From NCBI GenBank assembly GCA_029098225.1, contig JAQXNX010000003.1, positions 62,001-126,000 on the forward strand: a stretch of DNA of 64,000 bases, given 5' to 3'. Below the pieces are notes generated by a model. That model was not told where the DNA came from and ran no database searches. It worked only from the letters and a program-made list of their open reading frames with translations. The first letter of the stretch is position 1, and the number at the start of each line of letters is the position of its first letter. This DNA is from Spirochaetales bacterium (GTDB taxonomy: Bacteria; Spirochaetota; Spirochaetia; Treponematales; Treponemataceae). Positions 1 to 7,559 of the stretch are shown here, in pieces. Both the position numbers and the translations under genes were made by a program.

Positions 1-470
1 ATGAAATGAAATGAATGAAAAAAAAGCGGAGCGAAGGTTCGTCTTTTGCGCAGGTTCATTTTCGTTTACCGGAGCAAAAGCCGGTTCTTCGCGTAAGCTT
101 TTTAATATGTGACAAATTGATTAAAATATGAAAATAAAAAAAATAAAAATAAAGATTTTGAATTTAGAAAACAAAAATGAAAAAAATGAATGAAAAAAAA
201 GCGGAGCGAAGGTTCAGCTTTTGCGCAGGTTCACTTTCGTTTACCGGAGTAAAAGCTGGTTCTTCGCGTAAGCTTTTTTAATATGTGACAAATTGATTAG
301 AATATGAAAATAAAAAAAATAAAAATAAAGATTTTGAATTTAGAAAACAAAAATGAAAAAAATGAATGAAAAAAAAGCGGAGCGAAGGTTCAGCTTTTGC
401 GCAGGTTCACTTTTGTTTACCGGAGTAAAAGCTGGTTCTTCGCGTAAGCTTTTTTTTCATTCATTTTAAT
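1..470. repeat. Tandem array of about 175-bp hairpin-bearing repeat units
   Basis: Three units recur with a period of 175-176 bp; the shared GCGGAGCGAAGGTTC starts at 26, 201 and 377. Each unit has an imperfect hairpin (about 18-103, 193-279, 357-467) followed by an AT-rich spacer. The arms run A-rich tract, GC, GCGAAG, CAGCTTTT and then return as AAAAGCTG, CTTCGC, AGC, T-rich tract, with matched three-base internal loops. In the third unit the outer stem extends further: 359-378 pairs perfectly with 448-467. Unit 1 differs from units 2 and 3 at a few arm and loop positions. The array may continue to the left of the window. No gene is seen in 1-561. Confidence 0.9.
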
Positions 471-502
471 TAAATTCAATTTTTTCATTAAAAAATTTTA
501 TA

Positions 503-531
503 TTGACTAATTTTTTGATTTTTGTAATAAT
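503..531 (+). promoter_or_regulatory. Sigma-70-type promoter upstream of the small ribosomal protein
   Basis: TTGACT at 503-508, a 17-base spacer and AATAAT at 526-531. The likely start of transcription is about 538, leaving a leader of roughly 24 bases with a ribosome site AGGAG at 550-554. Read by eye only. Confidence 0.55.
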
Positions 532-561
532 ATCAACACTTTATAAAGTAGGAGTGCCGTC

Positions 562-651
562 GTGCCTTGTGGAAAGAAAAGAAAGCGCCAGAAAATGGCG
601 ACACATAAGCGTAAGAAGATGCTTAGAAGGAACAGACATAAGAGCAAGTAG
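562..651 (+). CDS. Tiny basic ribosomal protein, bS22-like (AURKAIP1/COX24 domain)
   Basis: A 29-residue open frame starts at GTG 562, seven bases after AGGAG, and ends at TAG 649. The product is almost wholly Lys/Arg, with a core KRQKMATHKRKKMLRRNRHK. This matches the pattern of the very short AURKAIP1/COX24-domain proteins (bS22 type), in which basic runs flank a Met and an LR-R-NRH-like segment. That family binds the small ribosomal subunit, so a ribosomal role is inferred here. The gene has its own promoter and terminator. The family match is from memory of the pattern, not a search; the alternative is another short basic ribosomal protein. Confidence 0.75.
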   Translation: MPCGKKRKRQKMATHKRKKMLRRNRHKSK

Positions 652-677
652 TTTTTATGTCGGCGCTTATGTCAGAT

Positions 678-727
678 AGACCGTGTAGCAGCAATTTATT
701 TTTTTGCTGTATGCGGTCTTTTTTTTT
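678..727 (+). terminator. Rho-independent terminator after the small ribosomal protein gene
   Basis: AGACCG at 678 pairs with CGGTCT near 713-718. An inner stem of AGCAGCAA pairs with TTGCTGT across a T-rich loop, and nine or more T residues follow. It lies 27 bases after the stop codon, so it ends that one-gene transcript and separates it from dxs. Confidence 0.9.
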
Positions 728-767
728 AGTATAATCGAAAAAATCGATTAAATTAATTAAGTTTTTT

Positions 768-2702
768 TTGGGGTTTATTATTTTACTTTCAGATATTAAT
801 TCACCACAGGATTTATTAAATTTAACTCAAAAAGAAATCAAAGTTCTTGCTAAAGATATTCGTAAAACAATAATTAATGTTGTAGGAAATAACGGAGGTC
901 ATCTTGCAAGTAATCTTGGAGTGGTGGAATTAACAATAGCCCTTCACCGTGTATTCAATTCTCCGGAAGATGCACTTATTTTTGATGTAAGTCATCAATG
1001 TTATACGCATAAACTATTAACAGGTCGTTATAAGGAATTCAGTTCTTTAAGAAAAAAAAATGGAATTTCAGGATTTACAAAACCTTCAGAAAGTCCTCAT
1101 GATTATTTTTTTAACGGTCATTCTTCAACTTCTATTTCTTCTGCCCTTGGCTTATTAACAGCCCGCGATCTTGATAAAAAAGATGGAAAAGTAATTGCTG
1201 TAATTGGCGATGGAGCTTTGACTGGCGGTATGGCCTTTGAGGCTTTATCGCATGCTGGTCAGTTATCTAAAAATCTTATTGTAGTTTTAAATGATAATCA
1301 GATGTCAATTGATCATAATACAGGATCTGTTTCCCGTTATTTAAGCCGATTGACAACAACTTCAAGATATCAGTCTATAAGATATAAAATTGATAAGGCT
1401 ATAGATAAAATTCCATATTTAGGAAGTCATCTTGAAAAATTCATTTTCAGATTTAAGCGTGCTGTAAAAGGTCTTTTTCTTACAAATAATTTATTTGTAG
1501 ATCTTGGATTTGAATATGTTGGTCCATTAGACGGTCATAATGAAGCTGCTCTTGAGAATGTTTTTAAGCGTGTAAGAAAACTTCCACGTCCTGTTGTAGT
1601 TCATGTTGTTACAAAAAAAGGAAAAGGCTACAGCCCTGCAGAAGATAAGCCTGAGCTTTTTCATGGAGTTGGTCCATTTTTAATTAGTGATGGTACTGTA
1701 GAAAAATACGATTCTTTAAGTTTTACAGAAGCCTTCAGTAATATTATTGTTGAAGAAGCAGAAAAAAATAAGGATATAGTTGCAATTACAGCAGCAATGT
1801 CAAAGGGAACTGGTCTTTCATCTTTTTCTCATAAATTTCCGAATCGTTTTTTTGATGTTGGAATTGCAGAGGAGCATGCCGTTACTTTTGCAGGCGGACT
1901 TTCTAAAGGTGGAAAAATTCCTGTAGTATGCATTTATTCTACATTCATTCAGCGCGCAGTTGACCAGATGATTCATGATATTGCTCTTCAGAATCTTCAT
2001 GCAATTTTTATACTGGATAGAGCCGGAGCTGTAAGTGATGACGGACCTACTCATCAGGGGGTTTTTGATATTGCGTTATTTAAAACAATCCCTTCTTTAG
2101 TTTTAATGAGTCCCGTAAGTAGTAATGATCTTAAACTTTGTTTTAAATGGGCGCTTGAAAATAAATCCTCTGTGGTTATACGCTATCCTAAAGCATCTTG
2201 TCCTACAGAGCTTCCTGTTTTTTCTGAACCTGTAGTTCCTGGACGTGGATTGTTTATTCCATGCTCTGACTTTGTAATCGAAAATATCACTGAAGAACAG
2301 CTTAAAAAGCAAAAAAATAAAATCCTTCTTGTTATTACCGGTTCTTTATATTCGCAGGCACAGCAGGCAATTCGTTCTGTGCTGCTAAAAAATGGATATG
2401 CCGATTTATATATTCTGCGATTTATAAAGCCTTTAGATGAAGAATATTTACTGGAAATTGCAAAAAATTATACGGGATTTGTTCTTGCAGAAGATGGAAT
2501 GAGCGAAGGCGGAATCTGCGAAAATATAGAAAATATTCTTTTGAAAAATAAACATAAAAATATTAAAAAGTGCGGTTTTGCAGACAGATTTTATCCTCAG
2601 GGAAAAAGAGAAGAAGTTTTGCAGGATGCCGGACTTTCTGCTGCAGATTTAGAAAAGGAGATTATTGAATGTGCTGCATCGAGTTCACAAAAAAACAGAT
2701 AA
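768..2702 (+). CDS. dxs: 1-deoxy-D-xylulose-5-phosphate synthase
   Basis: This thiamine-diphosphate enzyme joins pyruvate and glyceraldehyde 3-phosphate, the first step of the methylerythritol phosphate route to isoprenoids; cytosolic. The 644-residue length fits the family. The ThDP motif begins with GDG at residues 147-149 and runs to the VLNDNQMSI segment about 25-30 residues on. The transketolase pyrimidine domain carries IAEEHAV at 366-372, with the catalytic Glu. The start is uncertain: TTG 768 gives the frame used here but has no ribosome site, while GGGG at 770-773 would suit an ATT start at 777 or 780. The end overlaps folP by 34 bases, indicating one transcript. Confidence 0.95.
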   Translation: MGFIILLSDINSPQDLLNLTQKEIKVLAKDIRKTIINVVGNNGGHLASNLGVVELTIALHRVFNSPEDALIFDVSHQCYTHKLLTGRYKEFSSLRKKNGISGFTKPSESPHDYFFNGHSSTSISSALGLLTARDLDKKDGKVIAVIGDGALTGGMAFEALSHAGQLSKNLIVVLNDNQMSIDHNTGSVSRYLSRLTTTSRYQSIRYKIDKAIDKIPYLGSHLEKFIFRFKRAVKGLFLTNNLFVDLGFEYVGPLDGHNEAALENVFKRVRKLPRPVVVHVVTKKGKGYSPAEDKPELFHGVGPFLISDGTVEKYDSLSFTEAFSNIIVEEAEKNKDIVAITAAMSKGTGLSSFSHKFPNRFFDVGIAEEHAVTFAGGLSKGGKIPVVCIYSTFIQRAVDQMIHDIALQNLHAIFILDRAGAVSDDGPTHQGVFDIALFKTIPSLVLMSPVSSNDLKLCFKWALENKSSVVIRYPKASCPTELPVFSEPVVPGRGLFIPCSDFVIENITEEQLKKQKNKILLVITGSLYSQAQQAIRSVLLKNGYADLYILRFIKPLDEEYLLEIAKNYTGFVLAEDGMSEGGICENIENILLKNKHKNIKKCGFADRFYPQGKREEVLQDAGLSAADLEKEIIECAASSSQKNR

Positions 2703-3448
2703 AAACAGAGCGTCCGGCCTTTGTAATGGGAATTGTAAATGCTACAAAAGATTCCTTTTACGATAAGAGTCGGGGAGGCATTGAACTTGCTGTAAAAATG
2801 ATAGAGCAGGGCGCGGATATAATCGATTTGGGTGCAGAATCTACGAGACCTGGTTTTACAGATGTTCCTTTTGAAGAAGAAATTAAACAGCTTGTTCCGA
2901 TTGTAAAAGAAATAAGGAAAATAAGTTCTATCCCAATCAGTATAGATACAAGAAAGTCTAAGGTTTTTGAAGCGTGTTATAATGAAGGTGCAGATATTTT
3001 TAATGATGTTACTGCCTTAGCATATGATGAAGCTTCCTGCAGTCTTGCTTCTAAGCTTGAAGTTCCTGTTGTTTTAATGCATCAGGGAAGCGCAAATGCC
3101 GGACAGGTTGCTGCTTTTTTTAAGGAAAGAATTTCTTTCGCCCTCAAAAACGGAATCCATAAAAAAAATATCATTCTTGATCCAGGAATTGGATTTGGCA
3201 AGAATGAAGATGAATGTATAGAATTAATAAAAAATACAGATAAAATGCTTGTTGAAGATTATCCGTTTTTAATGGCACTTTCGCGAAAAAGATGTATTGG
3301 AAAAATGACTGGAAAAGATGTTGATAAGCGGCTCTATGGAACTTTATGTGCAAATATGATTTCTGTACAGAAAGGTGCAAAAATTATCCGTGTTCATGAT
3401 GTTGAAGAAACAATTGATATGTTAAATGTGATGAAATTTCTTTCATAG
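2669..3448 (+). CDS. folP: Dihydropteroate synthase
   Basis: It condenses 6-hydroxymethyl-dihydropterin pyrophosphate with p-aminobenzoate in folate synthesis. The 259 residues show the pterin-binding TIM-barrel motifs: GIVNATKDSFYDKS at 21-34 (family form GIVN-T-DSF), GADIIDLGAESTRPG near 48-62, and the late RVHD segment near 240. The start at ATG 2669 is supported by AAGGAG at 2655-2660 with eight bases of spacing, although it lies inside the dxs frame. No other folate genes lie nearby, so the pairing with dxs looks like packing rather than pathway. This is the family targeted by sulfonamides; nothing in the sequence speaks to resistance. Confidence 0.93.
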   Translation: MCCIEFTKKQIKTERPAFVMGIVNATKDSFYDKSRGGIELAVKMIEQGADIIDLGAESTRPGFTDVPFEEEIKQLVPIVKEIRKISSIPISIDTRKSKVFEACYNEGADIFNDVTALAYDEASCSLASKLEVPVVLMHQGSANAGQVAAFFKERISFALKNGIHKKNIILDPGIGFGKNEDECIELIKNTDKMLVEDYPFLMALSRKRCIGKMTGKDVDKRLYGTLCANMISVQKGAKIIRVHDVEETIDMLNVMKFLS

Positions 3449-3505
3449 TATGTTATAATAGAATCCACCGATTAATAAAAGTTTTAAGTTGGTCGAGGAT
3501 AAATT

Positions 3506-4321
3506 ATGGTTGGATTTGATAAAATCTTAAACATCTACGAATATATACGCCCGGTTTTAGACATCGCCATTCTTGCAATAATAATTTACAAGGCCTACGA
3601 TTTTATTTCTAAGACTAACGGAATACAGATGATTAAGGCTGTAGTAATTATTGCAATTGCTTATGGAATTGCAGTTTTCTTACGGCTTTCTACAATCCTC
3701 TGGCTTTTAAAACTTATTGCTCCCGGACTTGTAGTAGCATTTGCACTTGTTTTCCAGCCCGAAATTCGAAAGTTATTTATACGAATCGGACAGAATTCCT
3801 GGTTCGCATTTGGTAACCGTTCAAAACATACTTATGTAGACGCTGTCTTAATTGCCGCAGATATGCTTTCTAAGCAAAGGCGCGGTATGCTTGCGGTTTT
3901 TATGCGCCATACAAAAATGGATAATATTATTCAGACTGGAACAATTTTAAATGCAGATTTGTCTTCAAGCCTTTTAATGACAATTTTTGGAAAAGACACT
4001 TCTTTACACGATGGTGCATGTTTTATTCAGGGGGGAAAACTTATTGCAGCCGGATGTTTTCTTCCAACCAGCGATAACTATTCAATTAAAAAAACATTTG
4101 GTACACGACATAGGGCGGCACTTGGACTTTCTGAAGTTTCAGATGCAGTTGTTCTTGTAGTTTCGGAAGAAAGCGGAGCATTGAGTCTGGCTTATGATTC
4201 TAAATTGAATTATGATCTTTCTCTTACAGAAGTCAGAAAAGTTCTGGAAAATCTTCTTGAAATTACACCAGAAGAAAAGGTTTTGGAGGACACTGTCGAT
4301 GAACAGAAAGTCATTGGTTGA
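3506..4321 (+). CDS. cdaA: Membrane diadenylate cyclase CdaA (DisA-N domain)
   Basis: It makes the second messenger c-di-AMP from two ATP. Three hydrophobic segments near residues 16-33, 40-58 and 62-80 anchor it in the membrane. The cytoplasmic DAC domain carries the two diagnostic motifs, DGA at 169-171 and RHR at 201-203. Length (271 residues) is typical of CdaA. GAGGA at 3496-3500 precedes ATG 3506, and a TATAAT at 3454-3459 may be a -10 box. The next gene, cdaR, overlaps its end by 23 bases, the arrangement known from many bacteria in which CdaR modulates CdaA. Confidence 0.95.
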   Translation: MVGFDKILNIYEYIRPVLDIAILAIIIYKAYDFISKTNGIQMIKAVVIIAIAYGIAVFLRLSTILWLLKLIAPGLVVAFALVFQPEIRKLFIRIGQNSWFAFGNRSKHTYVDAVLIAADMLSKQRRGMLAVFMRHTKMDNIIQTGTILNADLSSSLLMTIFGKDTSLHDGACFIQGGKLIAAGCFLPTSDNYSIKKTFGTRHRAALGLSEVSDAVVLVVSEESGALSLAYDSKLNYDLSLTEVRKVLENLLEITPEEKVLEDTVDEQKVIG

Positions 4322-5279
4322 AAAAATCCTGGACAAGTGGCCTTATAAAGTTGCATGTATTGTAATTGCAATCTTTCTGTATATTTTTCATGAAGCTTCG
4401 CTTGTTACAAAAAAGACATTCATAGTTCCATTAACAATTTCTGAAAACGGACTTGTTATGCATGTTTCAGATTCTCCTTCTACAGTTTCTGTTTTAGTAC
4501 GTGCAGGTGAAGAAAATATAAAGTCCATTCAAACTTCAGATATTCAGGCCTTTGCAAATATCGATTATATTTCTTCTTCTGGACATGTAAAAATCCCGGT
4601 TACTCTCAAAATTTCAAATGAAGTAATGTCTTTATCGCCTCTGGAAATTCGCCTTGCAGAAGAATATGTTACGCTTCATGTAGAAAAAAAGATTTCAAGA
4701 TATATTCCTCTTAGCGCAACTGTTGTTGGAGCTCCTTTGCATGGTTATGAAGTTGAAAATGTTTTTATGGATCCTTCTGTGGTTCTTGTAACAGGACCTG
4801 AATCTATGGTTAATGCGGTAGAAGAGATTCCTACTACAAAGATTACAGTATCTAATGCACAGACTAATTTTTCTACAGAGACTTCTTTAAATCAGATAGA
4901 TAATATCCTTTCAATTGAAGACGCAGGTCCTTATACAGCAACTGTCATAATTGTTCCAGAGCTTATGGAAAAATCTTTTTCAGAGATTATTCCAGAAGTA
5001 TTAAATCTTGATCCTAATCTTGTTATAGAAGGCGAGATTGAAGCTGTTACTGTAAATCTTGCGGGAACTGTTCCTGCTCTGGAAAATTATAATCTTCCTT
5101 CTAAGGCTGTTTCTATAAATCTCAGTGAATTTACAGAAGCCGGAACATATACTGTTCCTGTCCGCTATAATATATCTTCAAATTTTGAATTGATAAGTGT
5201 TTCTGAAGATAATCTTACAGTCGTACTTATAAACAAACCGGAAGAAAACGAAATTCAAAATGAAGCGGGAGAGTTATAG
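4299..5279 (+). CDS. cdaR: YbbR-domain regulator of diadenylate cyclase
   Basis: The start is taken at ATG 4299, because GGAGGA at 4285-4290 is eight bases upstream; an earlier in-frame ATG at 4212 lies deep within cdaA and lacks such a site. The 326-residue product has one N-terminal transmembrane helix (about 13-30), followed by an extracytoplasmic region of beta-rich YbbR-type repeats (segments such as FIVPLTI, IPLSATV and VNLAGTV). CdaR proteins bind CdaA and tune c-di-AMP synthesis; that role is inferred from the family and the overlap with cdaA. In spirochaetes the repeats would face the periplasm. Confidence 0.88.
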   Translation: MNRKSLVEKILDKWPYKVACIVIAIFLYIFHEASLVTKKTFIVPLTISENGLVMHVSDSPSTVSVLVRAGEENIKSIQTSDIQAFANIDYISSSGHVKIPVTLKISNEVMSLSPLEIRLAEEYVTLHVEKKISRYIPLSATVVGAPLHGYEVENVFMDPSVVLVTGPESMVNAVEEIPTTKITVSNAQTNFSTETSLNQIDNILSIEDAGPYTATVIIVPELMEKSFSEIIPEVLNLDPNLVIEGEIEAVTVNLAGTVPALENYNLPSKAVSINLSEFTEAGTYTVPVRYNISSNFELISVSEDNLTVVLINKPEENEIQNEAGEL

Positions 5280-5650
5280 TGATTTTTGGAATTGGTACGG
5301 ATGTTACGGACGTAAAGAGATTTAAAAAATGGGTTGAATCTAAAGGATATTGTGAAAGATTTTTCAATTCTGCAGAATTAAAAACAAACGGAAGTGTTCA
5401 GCATTTATGTGAGCATTATTCTGTTCGTTTTGCAGCTAAAGAAGCTTTTTCAAAGGCCCTTGGAACAGGGTTGAGTTTTAATTTAAAAGATGTTTATATT
5501 ACAAATGATGAAAGTGGAAAGCCTTCGCTGAATGTAACAGGTACTGCAAAAGACTTATTACAGCAGAAAGCTGGAAACTGTAAATTATTTGTTTCGCTTA
5601 GTCATGAAAAAGATTTTTCTGTAGCCTTTGTTGTTATAGAATCTATATAG
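5279..5650 (+). CDS. acpS: Holo-[acyl-carrier-protein] synthase
   Basis: It transfers 4'-phosphopantetheine from CoA to a serine of acyl carrier protein. The 123 residues are of family length. The N-terminal GIGTDVTDVKRF holds the metal-binding Asp (residue 8), and FAAKEAFSKALGTGL near 51-65 holds the second metal ligand Glu55 and the CoA-binding stretch. It starts at GTG 5279 and overlaps the cdaR stop by one base (TAGTG), which suggests translational coupling. The upstream GGGAGAG serves as the ribosome site. The operon mixes cell-envelope signalling and lipid metabolism. Confidence 0.93.
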   Translation: MIFGIGTDVTDVKRFKKWVESKGYCERFFNSAELKTNGSVQHLCEHYSVRFAAKEAFSKALGTGLSFNLKDVYITNDESGKPSLNVTGTAKDLLQQKAGNCKLFVSLSHEKDFSVAFVVIESI

Positions 5651-5663
5651 TTTGGGAGGTTTT

Positions 5664-6539
5664 ATGCCGGCAAAAAATTCTAATTCAGAAAAGAAAGCTG
5701 GAATTTCATATTGGTCAAAAGATAAATGTACTTGTCCAGTATGCAAAAAAGCTTTTGAACGCGAAGTTATGCGAAGCGGTAATGGTCGTATGATTGCAGG
5801 TGGATTAACCGAAGAGTTGCATAGAATTTTTGAACCTTCCGCAAAATACGGCAGAGTATATCCTTTAATTTATGAAATCGGCGCTTGTCCACATTGTTAT
5901 ACAGCTCTTTTATGGAATGACTTTAAAGAAAAAATTAGTCCTGCAGATTTGGATAAGCTTTTTTCTTCTTCTCAAAAAAGAAAGGAAGCCTGTAATCAGG
6001 TTTTTCCATATTTTAATTTAAAGAAAGAACGAACTCTTTTTGATGGTGCAGCAATGTATTATCTTGCACTTATGACTTATGATGAAATGAGTCCAAATAT
6101 GCTTCCAACAATGAAGAAGGCAATTTTGTCTTTACGCTTAGCCTGGCTTACAGATGAAATTCACAAACATTGTGATGGTCATAATTATGATGTTGTTTCA
6201 CAGATGTTTTATTCAAAGGCTTTGTTCTTTTATCAGCAGGCTGTAATTAACGAAACTTCACGTGTAGAAGCAAGTTCTTCTTTAAATAATATGGGTCCCG
6301 ACATGGATAAAAATTATGGCTGGGATGGAGTTATTTATTTATGTGGACTTCTTGAGTATCGCTATGGACAGAAAGATGATATTCAGTTGAGACTTAAAAA
6401 ACTCAGTGAATCTAAAACTGCAATTGCAAGAATTTTTGGTCTTGGTAAATCTTCAAAAAATAAACCGGGACCTCTTCTGGAGCATGCAAGAAATCTTTAT
6501 GACGATATAAGTAAGCTTGTCAGCGATGATGATTTTTAA
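5664..6539 (+). CDS. DUF2225 family zinc-ribbon-like protein
   Basis: The start is chosen at ATG 5664 because GGGAGG at 5654-5659 sits just upstream; the TTG at 5652 overlaps that site. The 291-residue protein begins with a cysteine cluster (C22, C24, C27), and a second CPHC pair lies near residues 75-78. Together these suggest a structural metal site. The rest is helical and resembles a short TPR-like array. It matches the general layout of DUF2225 proteins, common in spirochaetes and Firmicutes but without an established function. It lies between acpS and truA with gaps of 13 and 2 bases, so it is probably co-transcribed. Confidence 0.7.
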   Translation: MPAKNSNSEKKAGISYWSKDKCTCPVCKKAFEREVMRSGNGRMIAGGLTEELHRIFEPSAKYGRVYPLIYEIGACPHCYTALLWNDFKEKISPADLDKLFSSSQKRKEACNQVFPYFNLKKERTLFDGAAMYYLALMTYDEMSPNMLPTMKKAILSLRLAWLTDEIHKHCDGHNYDVVSQMFYSKALFFYQQAVINETSRVEASSSLNNMGPDMDKNYGWDGVIYLCGLLEYRYGQKDDIQLRLKKLSESKTAIARIFGLGKSSKNKPGPLLEHARNLYDDISKLVSDDDF

Positions 6540-6541
6540 AT

Positions 6542-7336
6542 ATGAATAATATTCTATTAACAGTTTCTTATGACGGAACCGAATTTTGCGGATGGCAGCG
6601 TCAGGATGGTAGTGAAGCTGAAAGCTCTCAAAGAACGGTACAGGGAGAAATTGAAAAAGCTCTTGAAAAAATATTTAAACAGAAAGTAAATATTTATGGT
6701 TCGGGAAGAACAGACAGTGGAGTTCATGCACTTGCTCAGGCAGCAAATTTTTTTTCACCTGTTGATTCAATGAATGAAGAAAATTATGTGAGGGCAATTA
6801 ATTCTTTTTTGCCGGACGATATAAGAATTCTTAAGGCGCAAAAAGTCAGCGAAAATTTTAATTCACGAAAATCTGCAACAAGCCGCGTTTACAGATATTT
6901 TATTGCCTTTGGTGAAAATCCTCCTGCAGATAGAAATCGCTTTTGTTATTATGTTCCATCTTGGAAGCCGAATCTTGAACGATTAAATAAATATTGTGAA
7001 TGTTTAAAAGGTGAAATTGATTGCGCATCTTTTACTGCAAGCGGTGATAAAAGTCTTTCCACCTTCCGTTTTATTGAACACGCAAAATTCTTTTATCAGA
7101 AAGATTTCTGGGATAAGGAATATCTGGTTTTTGAAATTGAAGCAAATGCCTTTTTATGGAAAATGGTGCGCACATTAACAGGAACTTTGATAAATCTTGA
7201 TAAAGCAGATGCACCGGAAGATTCTATGAAAAAAATACTAGAAGCAAAAGACAGAACAAAAGCCGGCGTTACTGCACCCTCGCAGGGATTGTTTTTATAT
7301 AAAATAAATTTTGATGGTATTCGAAGGCATGTTTAA
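6542..7336 (+). CDS. truA: tRNA pseudouridine(38-40) synthase
   Basis: It isomerises uridines 38-40 of the tRNA anticodon arm. The 264-residue product shows the TruA signature GSGRTDSGVHALAQ at 53-66, with catalytic Asp58, and an early YDGTEFCGWQRQ motif at 10-21. It begins two bases after the DUF2225 stop, without a clear ribosome site, so it is probably translated by coupling. It is the last gene of the dxs-to-truA run. Its final 14 or so codons lie inside the left arm of the large palindrome described at 7295-7540. Confidence 0.95.
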   Translation: MNNILLTVSYDGTEFCGWQRQDGSEAESSQRTVQGEIEKALEKIFKQKVNIYGSGRTDSGVHALAQAANFFSPVDSMNEENYVRAINSFLPDDIRILKAQKVSENFNSRKSATSRVYRYFIAFGENPPADRNRFCYYVPSWKPNLERLNKYCECLKGEIDCASFTASGDKSLSTFRFIEHAKFFYQKDFWDKEYLVFEIEANAFLWKMVRTLTGTLINLDKADAPEDSMKKILEAKDRTKAGVTAPSQGLFLYKINFDGIRRHV

Positions 7337-7540
7337 AAATAATGTAAAATCTTTTTATGAAAATTTATATATGAAAAATTTACAAAACGAAAATGCGATT
7401 TCAGATTTATAGGCGAAGATGAATAAATCTGAAATCGCGTTTTCGTTTTTCTTTTATTTTTTATATAGTTTAAAAAAAAATTTCAATTATTTTCTAAAAC
7501 CGTTTTCTTCGAATACCATCAAAATTTATTTATATAATCC
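7295..7540. repeat. Large imperfect palindrome spanning the end of truA
   Basis: The last codons of truA (7295-7326) recur in inverted form at about 7507-7540. The two copies share at least 25 identical bases in a row, and one base is missing near the far end. The inner part is also inverted: 7384-7409 pairs with 7424-7449. The AT-rich stretch between the two paired segments looks similar when one side is reverse-complemented. The whole gap between the convergent genes truA and priA is therefore one large quasi-palindrome centred near 7417. There is no gene in 7337-7559. Confidence 0.85.
7384..7449. terminator. Bidirectional hairpin terminator between truA and priA
   Basis: A 26-base arm (7384-7409) pairs with 7424-7449 with about one mismatch around a 14-base loop. 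A-rich sequence lies on the left and T-rich on the right, so the hairpin can end transcripts from both convergent genes. It forms the core of the larger palindrome. Confidence 0.88.
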
Positions 7541-7559
7541 TAATCCAATTATATTCTCT

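Noticed and set aside
1-470. CRISPR-like array
   Set aside because: The units are 175 bp with near-identical spacers and long hairpins; this is a tandem repeat, not short repeats with unique spacers.
4212-4298. Longer CdaR starting inside cdaA
   Set aside because: No ribosome site, and the next ATG at 4299 has GGAGGA at ideal spacing.
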